Origin: Homalodisca vitripennis
Lineage: Eukaryota > Arthropoda > Insecta > Hemiptera > Cicadellidae
Direction of reading: 5' to 3'
Assembly (NCBI RefSeq): GCF_021130785.1
Contig: NC_060212.1
Location: 149,602,001-149,666,000 of the forward strand
Length of the DNA stretch: 64,000 nt
The translations under genes and the position numbers were made by a program. The notes under the pieces were generated by a model, which searched no databases, was not told where the DNA came from, and saw nothing but the letters and a program-made list of their open reading frames with translations. Below, in pieces: positions 23,860-36,240 of the stretch; the first letter of the stretch is position 1, and each line of letters begins with the position of its first letter.

Positions 23860-26169
23860 GATATATATAGAACGCCCGAAATATACATCATTGTTATCTA
23901 ATTTAGTTCTAAACTAAATTTAAACTAGTATTTTCAGACTAGGATTTTCAGAAGTACTCCACTGTCAAATTATTTAAAAAGTTACAAATAATCCAGAAAC
24001 TATAGAAAATACTTTATAGAATACCCTTTGATGTATATATTACTAGTGAATGACACATTTCGATTACGGATATGTGCCTTAGTAAGAGGATGGAAAATAT
24101 ACATAATTTTTAGCTCTGGTGGAAAGTGTTTGCAGTGAAACATGTCGATGTGAGAGCCATTTGGCGATATTGAACCACCAGAGATATTGAAGTCATTGAC
24201 AATATTGAGGCAGCTGCGTTTACACTGTCAAGTGCTTTGAGCCACCTAGGAATATTCATTCCTGTTTTGTTTAATATACGTATCGATCAACTCAAATGGA
24301 AAAATTAAATTGCATACAATTTTCGAGCCTAAAATAGTACTTTTCATATATAACAGCAAAAGTGATTGTTTTCGGTATTTTGGTAGAAATTTGTTTTTAC
24401 TAACGAGATGAAAACGAATTCTGAAATGTAGTTAGGCTTGAAAAAATCACTTAGGCATTTATAGGTAGTTATATGGTAAAAGATCTTTTGTTGTATGGAA
24501 TTTAAAATTTTATTCAAAATTATATTTAATTTGTATTACATAATAACTGAATATAGTCATACCGTCAGGTTTAAGTTTCATAAATAGCAGTTATTTATTT
24601 GTACTGAAACACCAAATACAAGTTATTGGTTAATACACTGAAAAATTGTACAGCTTTTTTCCAGATTCCTGTTATAAGGTAACGATTTTATAATATGGAC
24701 CACTTCATGAATCAACTTAAGTATCAAAAACATATGTTAATTGTGATGTATGATAAAAGTTCATTTGTAATTAGGTATATATAAAACATATTACAAATAC
24801 TTTATTTTTAATAATGAAGTATAATATTTTTTATGCTTCTCTGAATAAAATTTTAACAGATCATATTATTTTCAGAGCATAAAGAGTTCTACAGTTGAAA
24901 CAAATTCACAAAATATTTTTTATATTTGACTTAGTACATGAAGTGATCGTTATTCATAAATGTATAAAACCAATTTGTTATATACTGTTGTCTAAATTGA
25001 AGTTTCAAAACCCGCATCCATTCAATCCGCAAATTTTTAATAGCACTTCAACAAAAGGTAGGTGGTCATAAAAGTTTTGGATTAAAAGTTTTGTGGGAGT
25101 TCATACCCATTCTAATTGCAGTACTCTACACCGAGGATTATACAAAGGTATGCCTTTTACTTCTCACGTAACTGGAATTGTATAGACGGTTTAAAAGATT
25201 TCTGTAAATGTTATTTTACTTTTATTTGTTTATAAAAACCGTGTTGCGCCTAAAACTCAATTTATACTCATTTTCACAAATATGTTTACTTCTAAGATGT
25301 ATATTACTAAACAGCAAATTTTGTTTTAATCAATATTTTAGCATTACTGAACCTAATTTTAACGTTAAACCATAGAAAATTTAGAAGGTCTATATTTTCT
25401 GAATTCTTTTGAACATTTTATTGGAGACAAGTTTTGAAAATTTTAATTAAAATATAAAAGTTTATGTTTTTTTTGTTTATGTTAAAATATAGTATGTTTT
25501 GTGTGTTACGGTGGAACTAATGTAAAGACAATATTGTTCACCAAACATGAAATGTAATAATCGATTTGTTCATAATATTCTGGTATTATACCATAAATAC
25601 TGGGTGTTTCAGCTCACCAGAACGCAATATCCTGTAATTTAAGCGTTTTAAATAGAGCAATATAAACACTGTAACCGCATTAAATCTTATACGTCAAACA
25701 CAAAATTGATTGCATACAAAACTTAAAAAAGTTATGTATAGAATATCTTATTTTACGTAGAAAACAGGCAGTATAAAGTTAGGTTATTATTAATTACAAC
25801 CGATTTCTGTAATAATGTAATGTTAAATAAATATAAATAACAGAATATTTCTTTCATGTTGCATTTTTGTTAGGTAATTCAGGTAGTATATAAAGATTCC
25901 AATGGTTCTAATTTAAGTTATAAAATAAAAAAAAAATAAAAAAATAGCAGTCGTGGGACTGCCGATATAAGTGAAAACGGAACTATTAAGTTGAGAGTAA
26001 TTAAAACTATATGCAAAAATTATATGAAATTTTTTATGTTTTATTTATTAGTTACATATGATGGGTTAAACAAATCATGAACAAAATATAAATACAAAGT
26101 GGTTGAAAAAATAATATACAATTATCTTAATTATACATAGTATTTATATTTACACGAATTTCAATGAAT
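23858..26169. other. Unannotated AT-rich DNA
   Basis: No gene recognised. A possible transposon-like end, tactgggtgtttcagc, occurs near 25598, but no inverted partner was found. A GC-richer motif, cagtcgtgggactgccg, lies at 25949-25965. Confidence 0.45.
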
Positions 26170-26418
26170 TTAAGTTTGAACATTATTTACATCATTGTCA
26201 TCTTTAATTTCGACAATACTTAGATTATCTGTTCGTTCAATCATTTCATTGTATTCTAAAAAAGATACAATAGGTTTATGGTAACTGAAATAAGAAATAA
26301 AAATGTTTGATTGAAATTTATCTAAATATCGTATAAAAACAGCATCGATAGTCGTTTTATACTTTGTTGTACTGACTTTTCGATCATTAGACATAGTCAA
26401 ACCTAATGTTTCATTCAA
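26170..26418 (-). CDS. Unrecognised 82-residue frame, possible TE-derived tail
   Basis: The frame has a balanced, protein-like residue mix compared with neighbouring frames. It contains a stretch reading DAVFIRYLDKFQSNIF followed by ISYFSYHKPIVSF, then an acidic tail. I do not recognise the family. The tail-like ending and the absence of neighbours suggest the C-terminus of a larger, perhaps transposon-borne protein whose upstream part is lost. It has no visible promoter or splice context and could also be a chance frame. Confidence 0.3.
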   Translation of the reverse strand: MNETLGLTMSNDRKVSTTKYKTTIDAVFIRYLDKFQSNIFISYFSYHKPIVSFLEYNEMIERTDNLSIVEIKDDNDVNNVQT

Positions 26419-27247
26419 AAATTCAATTAATGATAAATTTTGTCATCTGCGAAGTTAATATTAAAGTTTTCGCTTAATATCAATGTTTAAAAATATATTC
26501 GTTTGTTTTCATTATTCATTTATCTGTATAAAAATATTAATATGTTTTCATACTCACTTTTATACTGAAGTCAATGAATTTAAATTCAATAAATAAACAG
26601 TAATCCTTCAATTAAATAATTACAATAATAGTCAAATTAAAAATTCACTTAAATAAACAAAATCCAGTACACACAAGTTGAACTTCCCACGTGGTCAATT
26701 TAACTTTACTTATGTATTCTACACTCTAATACTTAATGTAAAACGCGTCACATTTACAATTACAGATGTACTGCTACTATAACGTATTGTTGACGTGACT
26801 CACAAAATTATACTTATCCAAAAAGCGTCCAACGCGCACATAATACAGTCAGAAATAGTCGATGTATTAGTGTATACGTGTACACAGGCTACTGCGCGTG
26901 CGCTAGTCTGGCTCTCCATAGCTATAGATATACTATTATCATTAGCATATTACATTGCGTAGATTTAGTATTAGGCGTTTAATATATCATAAATAGCACA
27001 AAGTGACTAAAATAGAATAAACAAATTTTCCAAAGATTATTAACGTTTCCATGGAAACCACTTTAGCATGTCGGTGACGCGAACCGAGGATTTTACCCTC
27101 TAACCAAAACGCTCAACGCGCCTAAAGAAGTTTTCACTTCAAAAAACTATTTTTTAGTGCTAATTCGTTTACTGCCAGTATTTTACTCTTTTTTTTTAAA
27201 TTTCACTAAGGTTCATTGCAATAAATAAATACTTTGAAGTCTTTGTA

Positions 27248-27249
<2 letters not shown>
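26419..27249. other. Unannotated AT-rich DNA with a GC-richer patch
   Basis: Mostly AT-rich. A patch near 26810-26930 contains cacaggctactgcgcgtgcg and has higher CpG content, but no element boundary or gene is evident. Confidence 0.4.

Positions 27250-27293
<44 letters not shown>
27250..27293. repeat. (AT)n microsatellite
   Basis: TA run of about 44 bases. Confidence 0.95.
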
Positions 27294-27294
<1 letters not shown>

Positions 27295-27661
27295 GTCCGG
27301 GGTGGTCTGAAACACCATATATGTCCGGCAAACGTATCAAAATTGTTTTCTCATATTTAAAATACAGAATGTGCTCGAAAATGAGGGTCACAGGTTTTAT
27401 ACGTTTGTATAGTCAAGTGTTCTGTGTAAACATTGTTTTATGATAGCACAACCATATTCATTAATTTAACCATTATTTTCAATTTGTTTACGTTTATAGT
27501 GTGTAAGCATAGAGGAAGCTTAATAGTGACAACACTTCTTAATTCAACCTTTTCTACAACCGCTGTTGAAATAAGAGAGTAAGAAAATATAAGATAAGAA
27601 AATTAAAAGTTTTTAGTAAAAATATACTTTGAACTGTACATTTTTAGGAAATATTAAATAT

Positions 27662-27665
<4 letters not shown>

Positions 27666-27692
<27 letters not shown>
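27666..27692. repeat. (AT)n microsatellite inside Helitron copy 2
   Basis: TA run of about 27 bases not present in the 16814 copy. Confidence 0.9.
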
Positions 27693-27700
<8 letters not shown>

Positions 27701-27800
27701 ACAAACATAAACTTATTATCTAATTTCACTATAAATATTTAAAAACTACTATGAAAGCCATCTTAGTTGTCTTTTTACAAAAGTCAGGCTTCTCAACTCT

Positions 27801-27840
27801 GTGTGTGTGTGTGTGTGTGTGTTGTGTGTGTGTGTGTTGT
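27801..27840. repeat. (GT)n microsatellite inside Helitron copy 2
   Basis: GT run with two TT interruptions, absent from the 16814 copy. Confidence 0.9.
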
Positions 27841-28079
27841 GCAATATTGCAACATCAACTAAAGAACGAAATACTAAGACTGGAGTAAATTAAAATTGCA
27901 ATAAATATAAACCTTATTAGGTGTTTTCTTGAGTGTGTCAACAAAGTAAACTCAACATTGGCTTTGGAAATATAATTCACTCGAAACGGCAGTGCTCATA
28001 CGCGTGCAAAGCCTACGAATTAGTGTTCGAAACCGCGGGTAACTGCTAGTATAAAATTATATCTTCATTCGTCCTACTA

Positions 28080-28586
28080 ACCACCTACGACTGACTCGGT
28101 TAGTCCCCCACTTACCGTTACCAATGAAAACAACGAAATCGTTGCTATTACTAACTTTACCGATACAGTCATTAACTTCCACTCATTACTGTCATCCGTG
28201 CGTCATCGTCTCTGAGATAATGTATTTTTTGTTTGTCCATCTTCATTTGTTTTTACCGTGTTTTATTTAAATGCGTGCTAAGACAGCATATTCTAGAATT
28301 TTTTTGTGTGATTTTGATTAAATGTTATACTTTAAATTATGTATAGACTGTCAAGTTTTTATTTTTTATTTAAAGTTTCCTTTAGTTCATTTCTGTTTTT
28401 TATTTATTTATTTTTTCATTAACATATAGCATTTCTTATTTTATTATTTATACTTTGTACATTCTAGATTTTAACTGGACAGCACGTACAGACTTTGTTC
28501 TATGTGCTGTCAATTTTCATGCATTAACATGTACAAGTGTTGGAAATTTATTTTTGAAAATAAATTTATTTTGATTGATTGATTTT
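28080..28586 (+). mobile_element. Probable LINE 3' UTR with (GATT)n tail
   Basis: The end reads gaaaataaatttattttgattgattgatttt, split here by the AATAAA signal near 28560 and the GATT repeats at 28573-28584. The same kind of ending (AATAAA then ATTG repeats) closes the coding LINE at 55025-56070. The T-rich upstream 300-500 bases have no frame and fit a LINE 3' UTR. The 5' limit is a guess. Confidence 0.5.
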
Positions 28587-28804
28587 AGACGAATGAAGAC
28601 GTATTTGTGACCTGTATTCCGTAGTTCAGTTTTAAATATTAGTGTTGTGTATAGTTTTTTTATTAAGTGCATGTTTATAGAGTTAGTGAAGTTGACAAAC
28701 AACATGGTGGTTGTGATTCCTGACTTAGGCGTGCCACAACGCTTTGGTAAGATTTCTTTTATTTTAACCTAGTTTGGTAATTATGTATTAGGTTAGTTCT
28801 TTAC

Positions 28805-28837
28805 CTGAAGAAGAGATCAGATTGCAGATCTCGAAAC
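28805..28837 (+). ncRNA. Hammerhead-like motif, stem I not conserved
   Basis: CTGAAGA at 28805-28811 fits the hammerhead core CUGANGA. It is followed by a perfect six-base stem II (GAGATC 28813-28818, GATCTC 28827-28832, eight-base loop) and GAAAC. A minimal stem III (ACA/TGT, loop TAG) could follow. The bases flanking the core do not pair to form stem I, so self-cleavage is doubtful. Such motifs mark the terminal regions of Penelope-like retroelements; the sequence just downstream may be the rest of such an element. No reverse transcriptase was seen nearby. Confidence 0.45.
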
Positions 28838-29109
28838 ATAGTGTTACTGATTTCTTGTTTCACTGAACGATGGCAAATGTCCGGAAAAAATCCTGTTTCC
28901 CATTCACAATCCTTCTATCGTCAAAAATAACCTTCAAACAAAGAAAATTATATGTTGAATATTTTTGTTCACACTGGAAATTTTTGTTGCGGTGGCACGT
29001 ACCTTATCTACATTATATAGCATTGTTTTATTTTATGATCGACATACATGCTTTGTGCTGTATGTGTTTTAGGAGACGCAAAGCAAATTAAACTCAAAGT
29101 TTTTTTGTA

Positions 29110-29645
29110 TTCTCTTAGGTTCAGAAGCTTATAAATTGCACTTAGTCCTATAAGAACCTTAGCGCTGCTACAGGTATGATAGAGTGATTATTCAGGATGG
29201 GTAAGGTTAGGTTAGGGACCGCCTCCTATCGAGATCCGATGAGAAAGAATTAGGGTACTAATCTCATAGTCCCTGTTCCCTCTGAAGAAGGGGAGGCCAG
29301 CTCTGAACCAACCTCTCCAGTCGAGGCAGGGGGTGCATACCCTTACTGAGGTTAGCAAGAACCTCTGATACTTAAGGAATGAACCCCGCCAAACTCCAAA
29401 AGTCAATCTCCCGCAGTAGACTAGACCTATCGAATTACCCTTGTACCCCAGAATATTGACATTTGCGATTAGTGGTATGCCGTTCCTGGAGATCCATAAG
29501 GGGGGTTGCCCAAATTTAAGTGACACATCGGTTTTTTGCTGTGTCCAGTGGTAGGTACAACTGAAGGTATAAACCAGCCATAAGTGATCCCTCCTGGGTA
29601 GAACTCCTAGTTTTGCAGTATATTTTGAATGAATAAAGTTTCCTT
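29110..29645 (+). mobile_element. Interspersed repeat family X, copy 1 (LINE-like 3' end)
   Basis: Shared landmarks with the other copies are cagaagcttata, cctataagaaccttagc, ggtaaggttagggaccgcct, gaagaaggggaggccagctc, aagaacctctgata and ggtataaaccagcca. The copy ends with gaatgaataaagtttcc (29630 region), a LINE-type AATAAAG ending, which sets the plus-strand sense. Other copies: 35040-35460 (+), 41525-41920 (-), 45255-45500 (-) and 54270-54510 (-). The 104-codon minus-strand frame at 29212-29526 is antisense to this repeat and is not conserved in the other copies. Confidence 0.75.
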
Positions 29646-30103
29646 TATCGAACTGTGTTGCTCATAATTACGATATTAAAAATGCCTATTCAGATAGTCT
29701 TGTGGTGGTCAGCAGATACCCAGTGAAAACACCAGAAACACAACAGAACCGATGATCTTTGAATAGAGATTATCTCACCTTAATCAATGTTAGGCCTACT
29801 TATCCTTTGTCGTATTTGATTATTTGTTTTATAGTCCATCCAAATACGAATTTCATCTTAAAAGTGTATGCTTCCAATTTTAATACTATACAACGGTCAG
29901 ATAAATCCAGTGTTCCTGTTTCTTGTTATAATAAAATTATTTGATAAGATATCTAGTATCTTATTGAATACTGCTCGAGGTTTAAAGAAAATGACAATTA
30001 GGTTTTCGTGAATAGTCTTGAATATGAGAGTTTTCTTTTACACATTTCATGTCTAGAATATATATGTACAGTATTATAAGTATATACTATAGGAACTAAT
30101 ATA

Positions 30104-30325
30104 AAGTGTGCTTGAAAAGTCCCGGAACCGTTTAATAACTTTTTAATCATTTCTTGTAGCAACGAGGCTTGGTATATCAATATGACCCACAAAAACTTAA
30201 TATTGTATACTATTGTCAGGTTTTTATGTTAACATATCCGCAGATATTTCCTGAGTTTCTTCAATGATGCAATGAATTAGTTCTTGTGTTTCCGTTGATC
30301 CTTCCGGGACTTTTCAAACACACTG
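30104..30325. mobile_element. Mariner-type MITE, 222 bp
   Basis: The ends form inverted repeats of about 25 bases: AAGTGTGCTTGAAAAGTCCC from the left, and CAGTGTGTTTGAAAAGTCCC from the right read inward. The flanking TA dinucleotides at 30102-30103 and 30326-30327 are the expected Tc1/mariner target duplication. Length and lack of a transposase frame make this a non-autonomous MITE. The small minus-strand frame at 29998-30192 crosses the left end and is not a gene. Confidence 0.85.
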
Positions 30326-30327
30326 TA

Positions 30328-31516
30328 TAAAGACGATAAGGAGTTCTCAGCTTTAGCTCTGTGTAACTTATCCAAAACTCACAACCGTGTTCACTGAAGT
30401 TTACCTTAGGCAAAATGTATTGTATTGTATTGCTGTATTCGCTGTAAAGGCTTTGCTAAAGAATCATTTTTTACTACATGCAAATCTAAAACAATTTGTA
30501 TTAAAAAAGTTTGTAACAATATAAAAGTGTTTTCCACGAAAAAACACGTTTATGGTTACTCGCTTTGTACTATAATCATCCCTAAGTATTTCAGATTACC
30601 TTTATTAAGATTTTTATCATCATGAACCTTTAAAACAAACTCAATACACTATGGAATCGTAGATTATAAAAACCCCTTTTTAGCCGTTATTTTTGAATGC
30701 AGATGCAACTTATTGGGAAAAAATAACATATCTGACATGCTCACAACATATTAGACAACAACCTTGAATTCTTTGTTCTCGGAAACACCGCACAAATCAC
30801 ATAGTCTTTACAACAAATCAGTTATTATTCCTGTACAATCAGTTGTTTTGTCTTTGTTGCTGCTTATGTTTATGAAGCATTTTACTTTAATCGTGGTCTA
30901 AAGAGAAAATGTGCTTGCTTTATATACCGAAAGGTCCATTTCAACCTTTCAATTTTGAATAACTTTATTCAAACTAAAGAAGAAAAGAGTAACGTATTGT
31001 ATAGAGAATATACTGGGGAGTTATGTCTCATAAAGTTTTACAATATTTTACCGGTTGGAAGTACTTCTTCCCACGATATTGTAGTCGCATCAATATTTAA
31101 CTACAGCGACATAATACCCATACATGTCAGGAAAATAAACGATTTTCAAGTATTATAATATATAGCAGACGATAAGAGAGTTTGGCATGAAGAAATTTAT
31201 AAATAGCTAACTACAGATAAGCGTGATATTTCCAGGGAATATTGCAATGATTCAGAATGATAAATGTCCTCTAAAACTAGATATATTACTATTACTAGAT
31301 ATATTGCTATATGATAATTCAAATTAATCAATGAATAAATTGTTTCATTGCACATTTGAGTTGAATATTAAACTGACAAATTCGCCATAATCAACTTATT
31401 ACAGTTATTTGTTAGAAAAATCCCAAATGTTCAACATACACAATTGTGTAATTGCTGGAATTCCATAGGATGTGAAAATTGTAGAAAATCGTGCACTTTT
31501 TATATAAACTTAACAC
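30328..31516. other. Unannotated AT-rich DNA
   Basis: Short frames only (30425-30625, 30955-31158), no recognisable domains and no repeat ends. Confidence 0.45.
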
Positions 31517-31541
31517 TCACACACACACACACACACACACA
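31517..31541. repeat. (AC)n microsatellite
   Basis: AC run of about 25 bases. Confidence 0.95.
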
Positions 31542-31821
31542 AGTAAAACATTACAAAATAGACGTTTTAAATAGTTTTTTCCATAAATTTACCGAAAATT
31601 TACTTTTGTACTATTTACAGCTCATTAAAAACCTACTTGCATTGTGCATATTTTGATCATGTGTAATTTTTATTGGATAGCACTGTTTGCTTTCTGATAC
31701 ACCAACGCCTATAGGATCTCAAGCTAAATCATTTGCTGAGAATGACAAAACTGGACAACTTCAACTAAGAGGTGATGTCTCCAACCAATATTTCAGTTGT
31801 AGCAAGTCTCACTAAACTGTT

Positions 31822-31825
<4 letters not shown>

Positions 31826-31884
<59 letters not shown>
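31826..31884. repeat. (AT)n microsatellite
   Basis: TA run of about 59 bases. Confidence 0.95.
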
Positions 31885-31887
<3 letters not shown>

Positions 31888-34800
31888 TTAGTTCAGTTTT
31901 TATTTTAACACTAAGCTTGCTTGATCACACCATAAACTTGGAGTTTCTCTTGTATGTTTTGTAGAAAGTTGTTAACGTTGTTCTGAATCAAACGAAATGT
32001 GTAATATTTACCATATGATTATTTCATGCTTCCTCTCCAAAATATTAACATAAGTGTGTGAAGAATTTGCCTAAAGTTGAGTAATAAGGCACAGAACATG
32101 GTACGAGGATTATTATGAACTATTATCAAGAACTTTATTAGTGGTTGAAGAGAATTTAATTGTATCTGGATTTAAATAAAAATAAAGTCCTATACACAAA
32201 AGTTGATTTCGTCCCACCCAAATACACTGTTTGTCTGTCTGCAAGTTCGTACATTGTACAGACACACACGCGATCTCAGTCTCAGAGTCGATAGCCGTCG
32301 GCTGCTCCACGTCAAACGTATCCCCCTTTTGTGTTTGCCGTAGTACCGCTGATATCAATAAGCTTAGGGAAAAGTTTCCAATAAAGAGTAAAATTACACT
32401 CCTCTATCAGTTTTAAAACTTTGTTCTAAATTCAGTTTTGGAAGTCTCTACAAACATATAAAAGTCCACTCAATAAGATTGGTTAGTTCTTCAAATGTGC
32501 ATTTTTTATCATCTACTTTTAAATGAAGGTTTCTAGGTTTTCAGTTGCTCCTGTAACGATTATGTTTTTCATTAAACAACAATGTACCCCAATATATTCC
32601 ACCAAAATAAGATTTCTATATTGTTTTGTTCGAGAAATTTCATTACATTTTAATTTACTTACAATGATAACCTTTTCAGGCCACAAAAATATGCTTTCTA
32701 TCGTTATTTTTTTTAATATCCAATAAAAAATCAGGACACAGAATATTATATTCTACTACGTACAACAGATTTCGGTGACAGCCAAGTTGACAGTTACTCC
32801 TGGGGCAGAGGGAGAATCCTGTCAAAACTGAGTGAGATGTTTCCAAGCGTTAGTTCCATTATGGGGCTCCTTATAACATTCAACATCGTTATCATACACC
32901 CTTCCTTATTTAAAATCTAATTTATTCCATATTCTTGGGTTACCATGAATTTCATATTCATCTGCCATTCTCTTTTACTTTCATTCTTATAAACAGAATA
33001 ATTTCTCTCACAGTAATCAAAATTATTTACTTGCAGTAAATTGGTTGAGACTTTTTTTCTTTTATGTGGTCTCAGTTTTTATTTGAAATCTACAGCATCA
33101 TCATTGACTATCAACAGTTCGTTTTATACCCTTCAATATTTTTAATTTGGTGTACTTAGTGTAGTAATGAACTCCCTATAGGGAAGAACATGTGCTCAAT
33201 ATTAGTTGTAATAAAATCTGATAATATAGACCAAAGTAATCCGCAGATTCAGAGTTAAAGACGTTCCTATAATATGGATATATTTATTCTTTTGCTAAAG
33301 CTTCTGCTTATGTCTTTATAAATCTTTCGGAAGGATAAATCTTATATTCCCTGGCTAGGGCTACTCTGCTAGAAGCCTAACTGGTCATAATTCTCAAAGA
33401 TTAAATTTCAAATATTTACATCTCTATCGAGATTCTATTAATCCATAATTCTTAAAAATACATCTATTCTGCCAAGTGCAAAAAACTATATATAATAGAA
33501 AAATTCTTCTACTATGTTGACACAGGCTTAACTTTGTGGTATGAATGTTAGCATAGATCCAATATAAATTGACCTATGCTTTTTTTTGCATCATTAAACT
33601 TTGGAAAGTTACATTTAGCAAGTTTTTTATAAGTGTTTTGCCATATTACTTCACCATTTAAAGAGTTTCATTAAGTTTGTGTTGATCTAAAGGAAAATGT
33701 TTCCTATAAACAGTTATAAAACATTTTTCATGACAGTTAAATTAAGTGGTGAAAATGAGTTTTCCGTATTTCCTGATAAATAACCTCACAACCAGCGGAG
33801 CTGTGAGAGGTAGAACGTTTTTGAGCTTGAATTTAAGGGTGCGAAATAGAGTTGGGGAAAGTAAAAGTTTCAATCTTGTAAAAGAAACAAGCCCTAGGTG
33901 GCAAGGTAAGTAACTATGAAGTTGAAAACCTACTTACTCACTCATACGTCAAGGTAGAAATGTCACCTGACTTTTGTGTCGAAAGATTCTTTCCAACTTA
34001 TATATTTTTCTGGAATTCAATTTGACAACGAGATCTTAGTACTCTCCATAGTATTATACTTTTACAGTGAAAATAAACTAAAAGTAAACTTATTGCTGGT
34101 TTCAAGAAAATGAAAGTTTTTATATGTCTATTTATTTTTATCAAACCGCTTTCCTTAAACCCCAAAACGTACAGAATCAATAACTAATTTTTTATGCCAG
34201 TTACATTAAACTGTAAGTCTTTGTAGATTTAATTCCTTTATCGTTAATACATTTATTTCACCAGATAAGGCGTGATTGGTTGTTAGTTTTTTTTTTAATC
34301 TGTCAAACTTCCAATTTTGCTTATAAATATTTTCACATCATAGGGTAGGGTCATCTTGTTTGAGGAAATTTCTCTTTGTATCCAGTATTATCGTAACAAT
34401 CAATAGTTTATTAATGAAGGGTCCATTGGAACAAGCTTCCTTTGAAGTTGCTTTATGTAAATGTGAAAGAAATTGGAGATCAAGGTAAAAAAGGCGTTGT
34501 GAAAGCCAAAGATATTTAATTAGTTTTAACACTTAAGTTTTCTCCGTAAAAACAAAGTAAAAAATAATTAAAGATTTTAAAGGGTGTAAAGCGTATATAA
34601 GTATTATATACACACAAAAGAATCAAACAACATTATAAAGATTAATGTACCTACATATTTTCGTAATACCCTTTAGGAAATACAGCAAGTTATGAGAGTT
34701 TGTGTAGTTGCCATATTAAAATATTGCAAAACTAGCTGCTGGACAACTCTTTTCAATTGAGTCATAAGGTTATAAGGACCAGCACTATTTTTAAGTAGGT

Positions 34801-35035
34801 CAGAATAATAAACCACAGTGTAGTAGTAATTACAGAGGAATAGTAATTTGGAGTTGGAGAATAATGTATAATACTTGAGGTGAGTTAAAAACTAAATCAT
34901 ATACTCTTGAAATCAATATGCTTTAATGAGAAGCAGTTGAAATAGGCAGGTAAGTGCTAAACAGCTGTCACATCTGCAAGTTCGGATTTTAATGTTATCT
35001 TCAGTTAAGATTGGGTAATCCCTGATAGCACTTAG
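31885..35035. other. Unannotated AT-rich DNA
   Basis: Frames at 32113-32358 (-), 32231-32416 (+), 32523-32726, 33998-34180 (-) and 34338-34532 (-) show no recognisable domains. Poly-T and AT bias account for them. No transposon ends recognised. Confidence 0.45.
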
Positions 35036-35039
35036 TTAT

Positions 35040-35460
35040 AAAAGGAACGGTAAGGTTTAGAAGTAGGGACCGCCTCCTGTCATGTCATCTTCAAAGATGG
35101 GAGACTAGCTCTATTTCAGGCTCTTTCACCACGTGGTGTTTAGCCTTGAAAGATCTTTGACGTTAAGGAAGCCCTACCCACTCCAACAGTTATCCTCCTT
35201 AGTAAACTAGACCCTTCGACCAGCACTTGTTACCCTATTATCTCGACATTTGCGTTTAGTGTTGTGACCTTCCTGGACGTCAATTTAGCAACAACATCTG
35301 ATTATTTCTAGTGGCAAGTACAAACCAACCAGAATTAAACCCTCCTAGAGCCATGTTTAAGTTTACAGCCATGGTAAAATGTGGGTCAATTATTTAACAG
35401 GACCATAAGAATTTACAAGGTAATACAAGTTTTCTGAACAAATAAAGCTTGAATTAATAG
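35040..35460 (+). mobile_element. Interspersed repeat family X, copy 2
   Basis: This matches copy 1 in order: ggtaaggtttag, agggaccgcctcctgt, cttaaggaa-like block, atctcgacatttgcg, tagtggcaagtaca, accaaccagaattaaaccctcct. It ends near acaaataaagcttg (35438 region), again with an AATAAAG signal. It is more diverged than the 41.5-kb copy. Confidence 0.65.
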
Positions 35461-35669
35461 TAAATGTATACAAAACCCAGCACATTTGTGTACTAGAATT
35501 CTAATGACTCCTACCCTGCGAAGCCGTGATTTCAAGTGCTACAGTGTGAGTAGTAGTGACAAAATAGTTAGTGTAATGTAGTTGATTTTTTTACGATAGG
35601 AAAATGCATTATGCACCGTCAGGGACAGATGTTCGCCCTGGTGTGTGGGACTCTCACCCACTAAAAACC

Positions 35670-36240
35670 TACCGGTCCAGGCATTGGAAACCCTCTCGGG
35701 AACGCATCTCTGCAACTACTTCAAGAGGGTGCCATCGTTCGCCCAATGTGCATTACTTCATTCTAAAATCCATTCTGTTAAGGTAGAAGCCGAAACAACC
35801 GTGTCCAGTGAGAAGCTGGGTAAAGTAGAAGTCTACCTCTCCATGCTCTCTTTCGGTCCATCCCCTCAGATCACCTATGAGCCTAAAAGACCAACGTCCT
35901 CGACTCTCCGTCTCCCATCGAGTTTGCCACTCATCCATTGTGTGCGAACGGGCAGCAGCACGGCTGACAGTGCCATTCCCATCGTAGACACGCTACCGCT
36001 CAAGAGCAAGAAGATCGATGGGAATTACCCCCGCAATCACAAGGACGGCCGGCTCCGAAACGGTACGATAGGCAGATGAAATCCGGAGAGCTCCTCTCCT
36101 CTGCACCGCTACGACCTTCTTCCTGTACCGCTTCTGCCGCAAGGCATCCGCCCATATCTCGCAATTGTAGAGGATAACCGAGTTCGTCACGGACATGAGG
36201 ACTCGGCGCTTAGCCTCATGTAGTTGATATTGGAGACACC
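35670..36240 (-). pseudogene. R1-clade non-LTR retrotransposon, C-terminal part
   Basis: The minus-strand translation from about 36225 reads KRRVLMSVTNSVILYNCEIW then ADAL, AVQRRGALRISSAYRTVSE and VIPIDLLALER. After one in-frame TAG near 35991 it continues in the same frame with MDEWQTRWE, LRGWTEREHGEVDFY and TQLLTGHGCFGFYL, ending at a TAA at 35753. These blocks are the conserved thumb and post-RT region of R1-clade elements (the TRAS/R1/Waldo group), where the EVWADAL, RGALR, SAYRTVS, GVIP and LTGHG motifs occur in this order. A further cysteine-containing stretch follows to about 35672 out of the open frame. The YADD catalytic region is missing. The frame is broken by stops, so the copy is dead. 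The plus-strand 144-codon frame at 35645-36079 is its antisense shadow. Confidence 0.82.

Larger units (their letters stand above)
27420..28049 (+). mobile_element. Helitron copy 2, 5'-truncated or diverged
   Basis: It shares ordered blocks with the Helitron at 16814-17587. Examples are gcatagaggaagctta versus gcatagagtaagctta, then gccatcttagttgtcttttt versus aaccttagttgttttttttt. The copy ends ..ccgcgggtaactgCTAG at 28046-28049 before a T, a Helitron-type 3' end. The body has gained an (AT)n run at 27666-27692 and a (GT)n run at 27801-27840. I cannot place the 5' TC end confidently. Confidence 0.7.

Noticed and set aside
25598..25640. Transposon end beginning tactgggtgtttcagc
   Set aside because: No inverted partner or target duplication was found within several kilobases.
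29212..29526. 104-codon minus-strand frame
   Set aside because: It is antisense to repeat family X, and the frame is not kept in the other copies.
35645..36079. 144-codon plus-strand frame, the second longest in the window
   Set aside because: It is antisense to the R1-clade LINE relic whose conserved motifs read on the minus strand.
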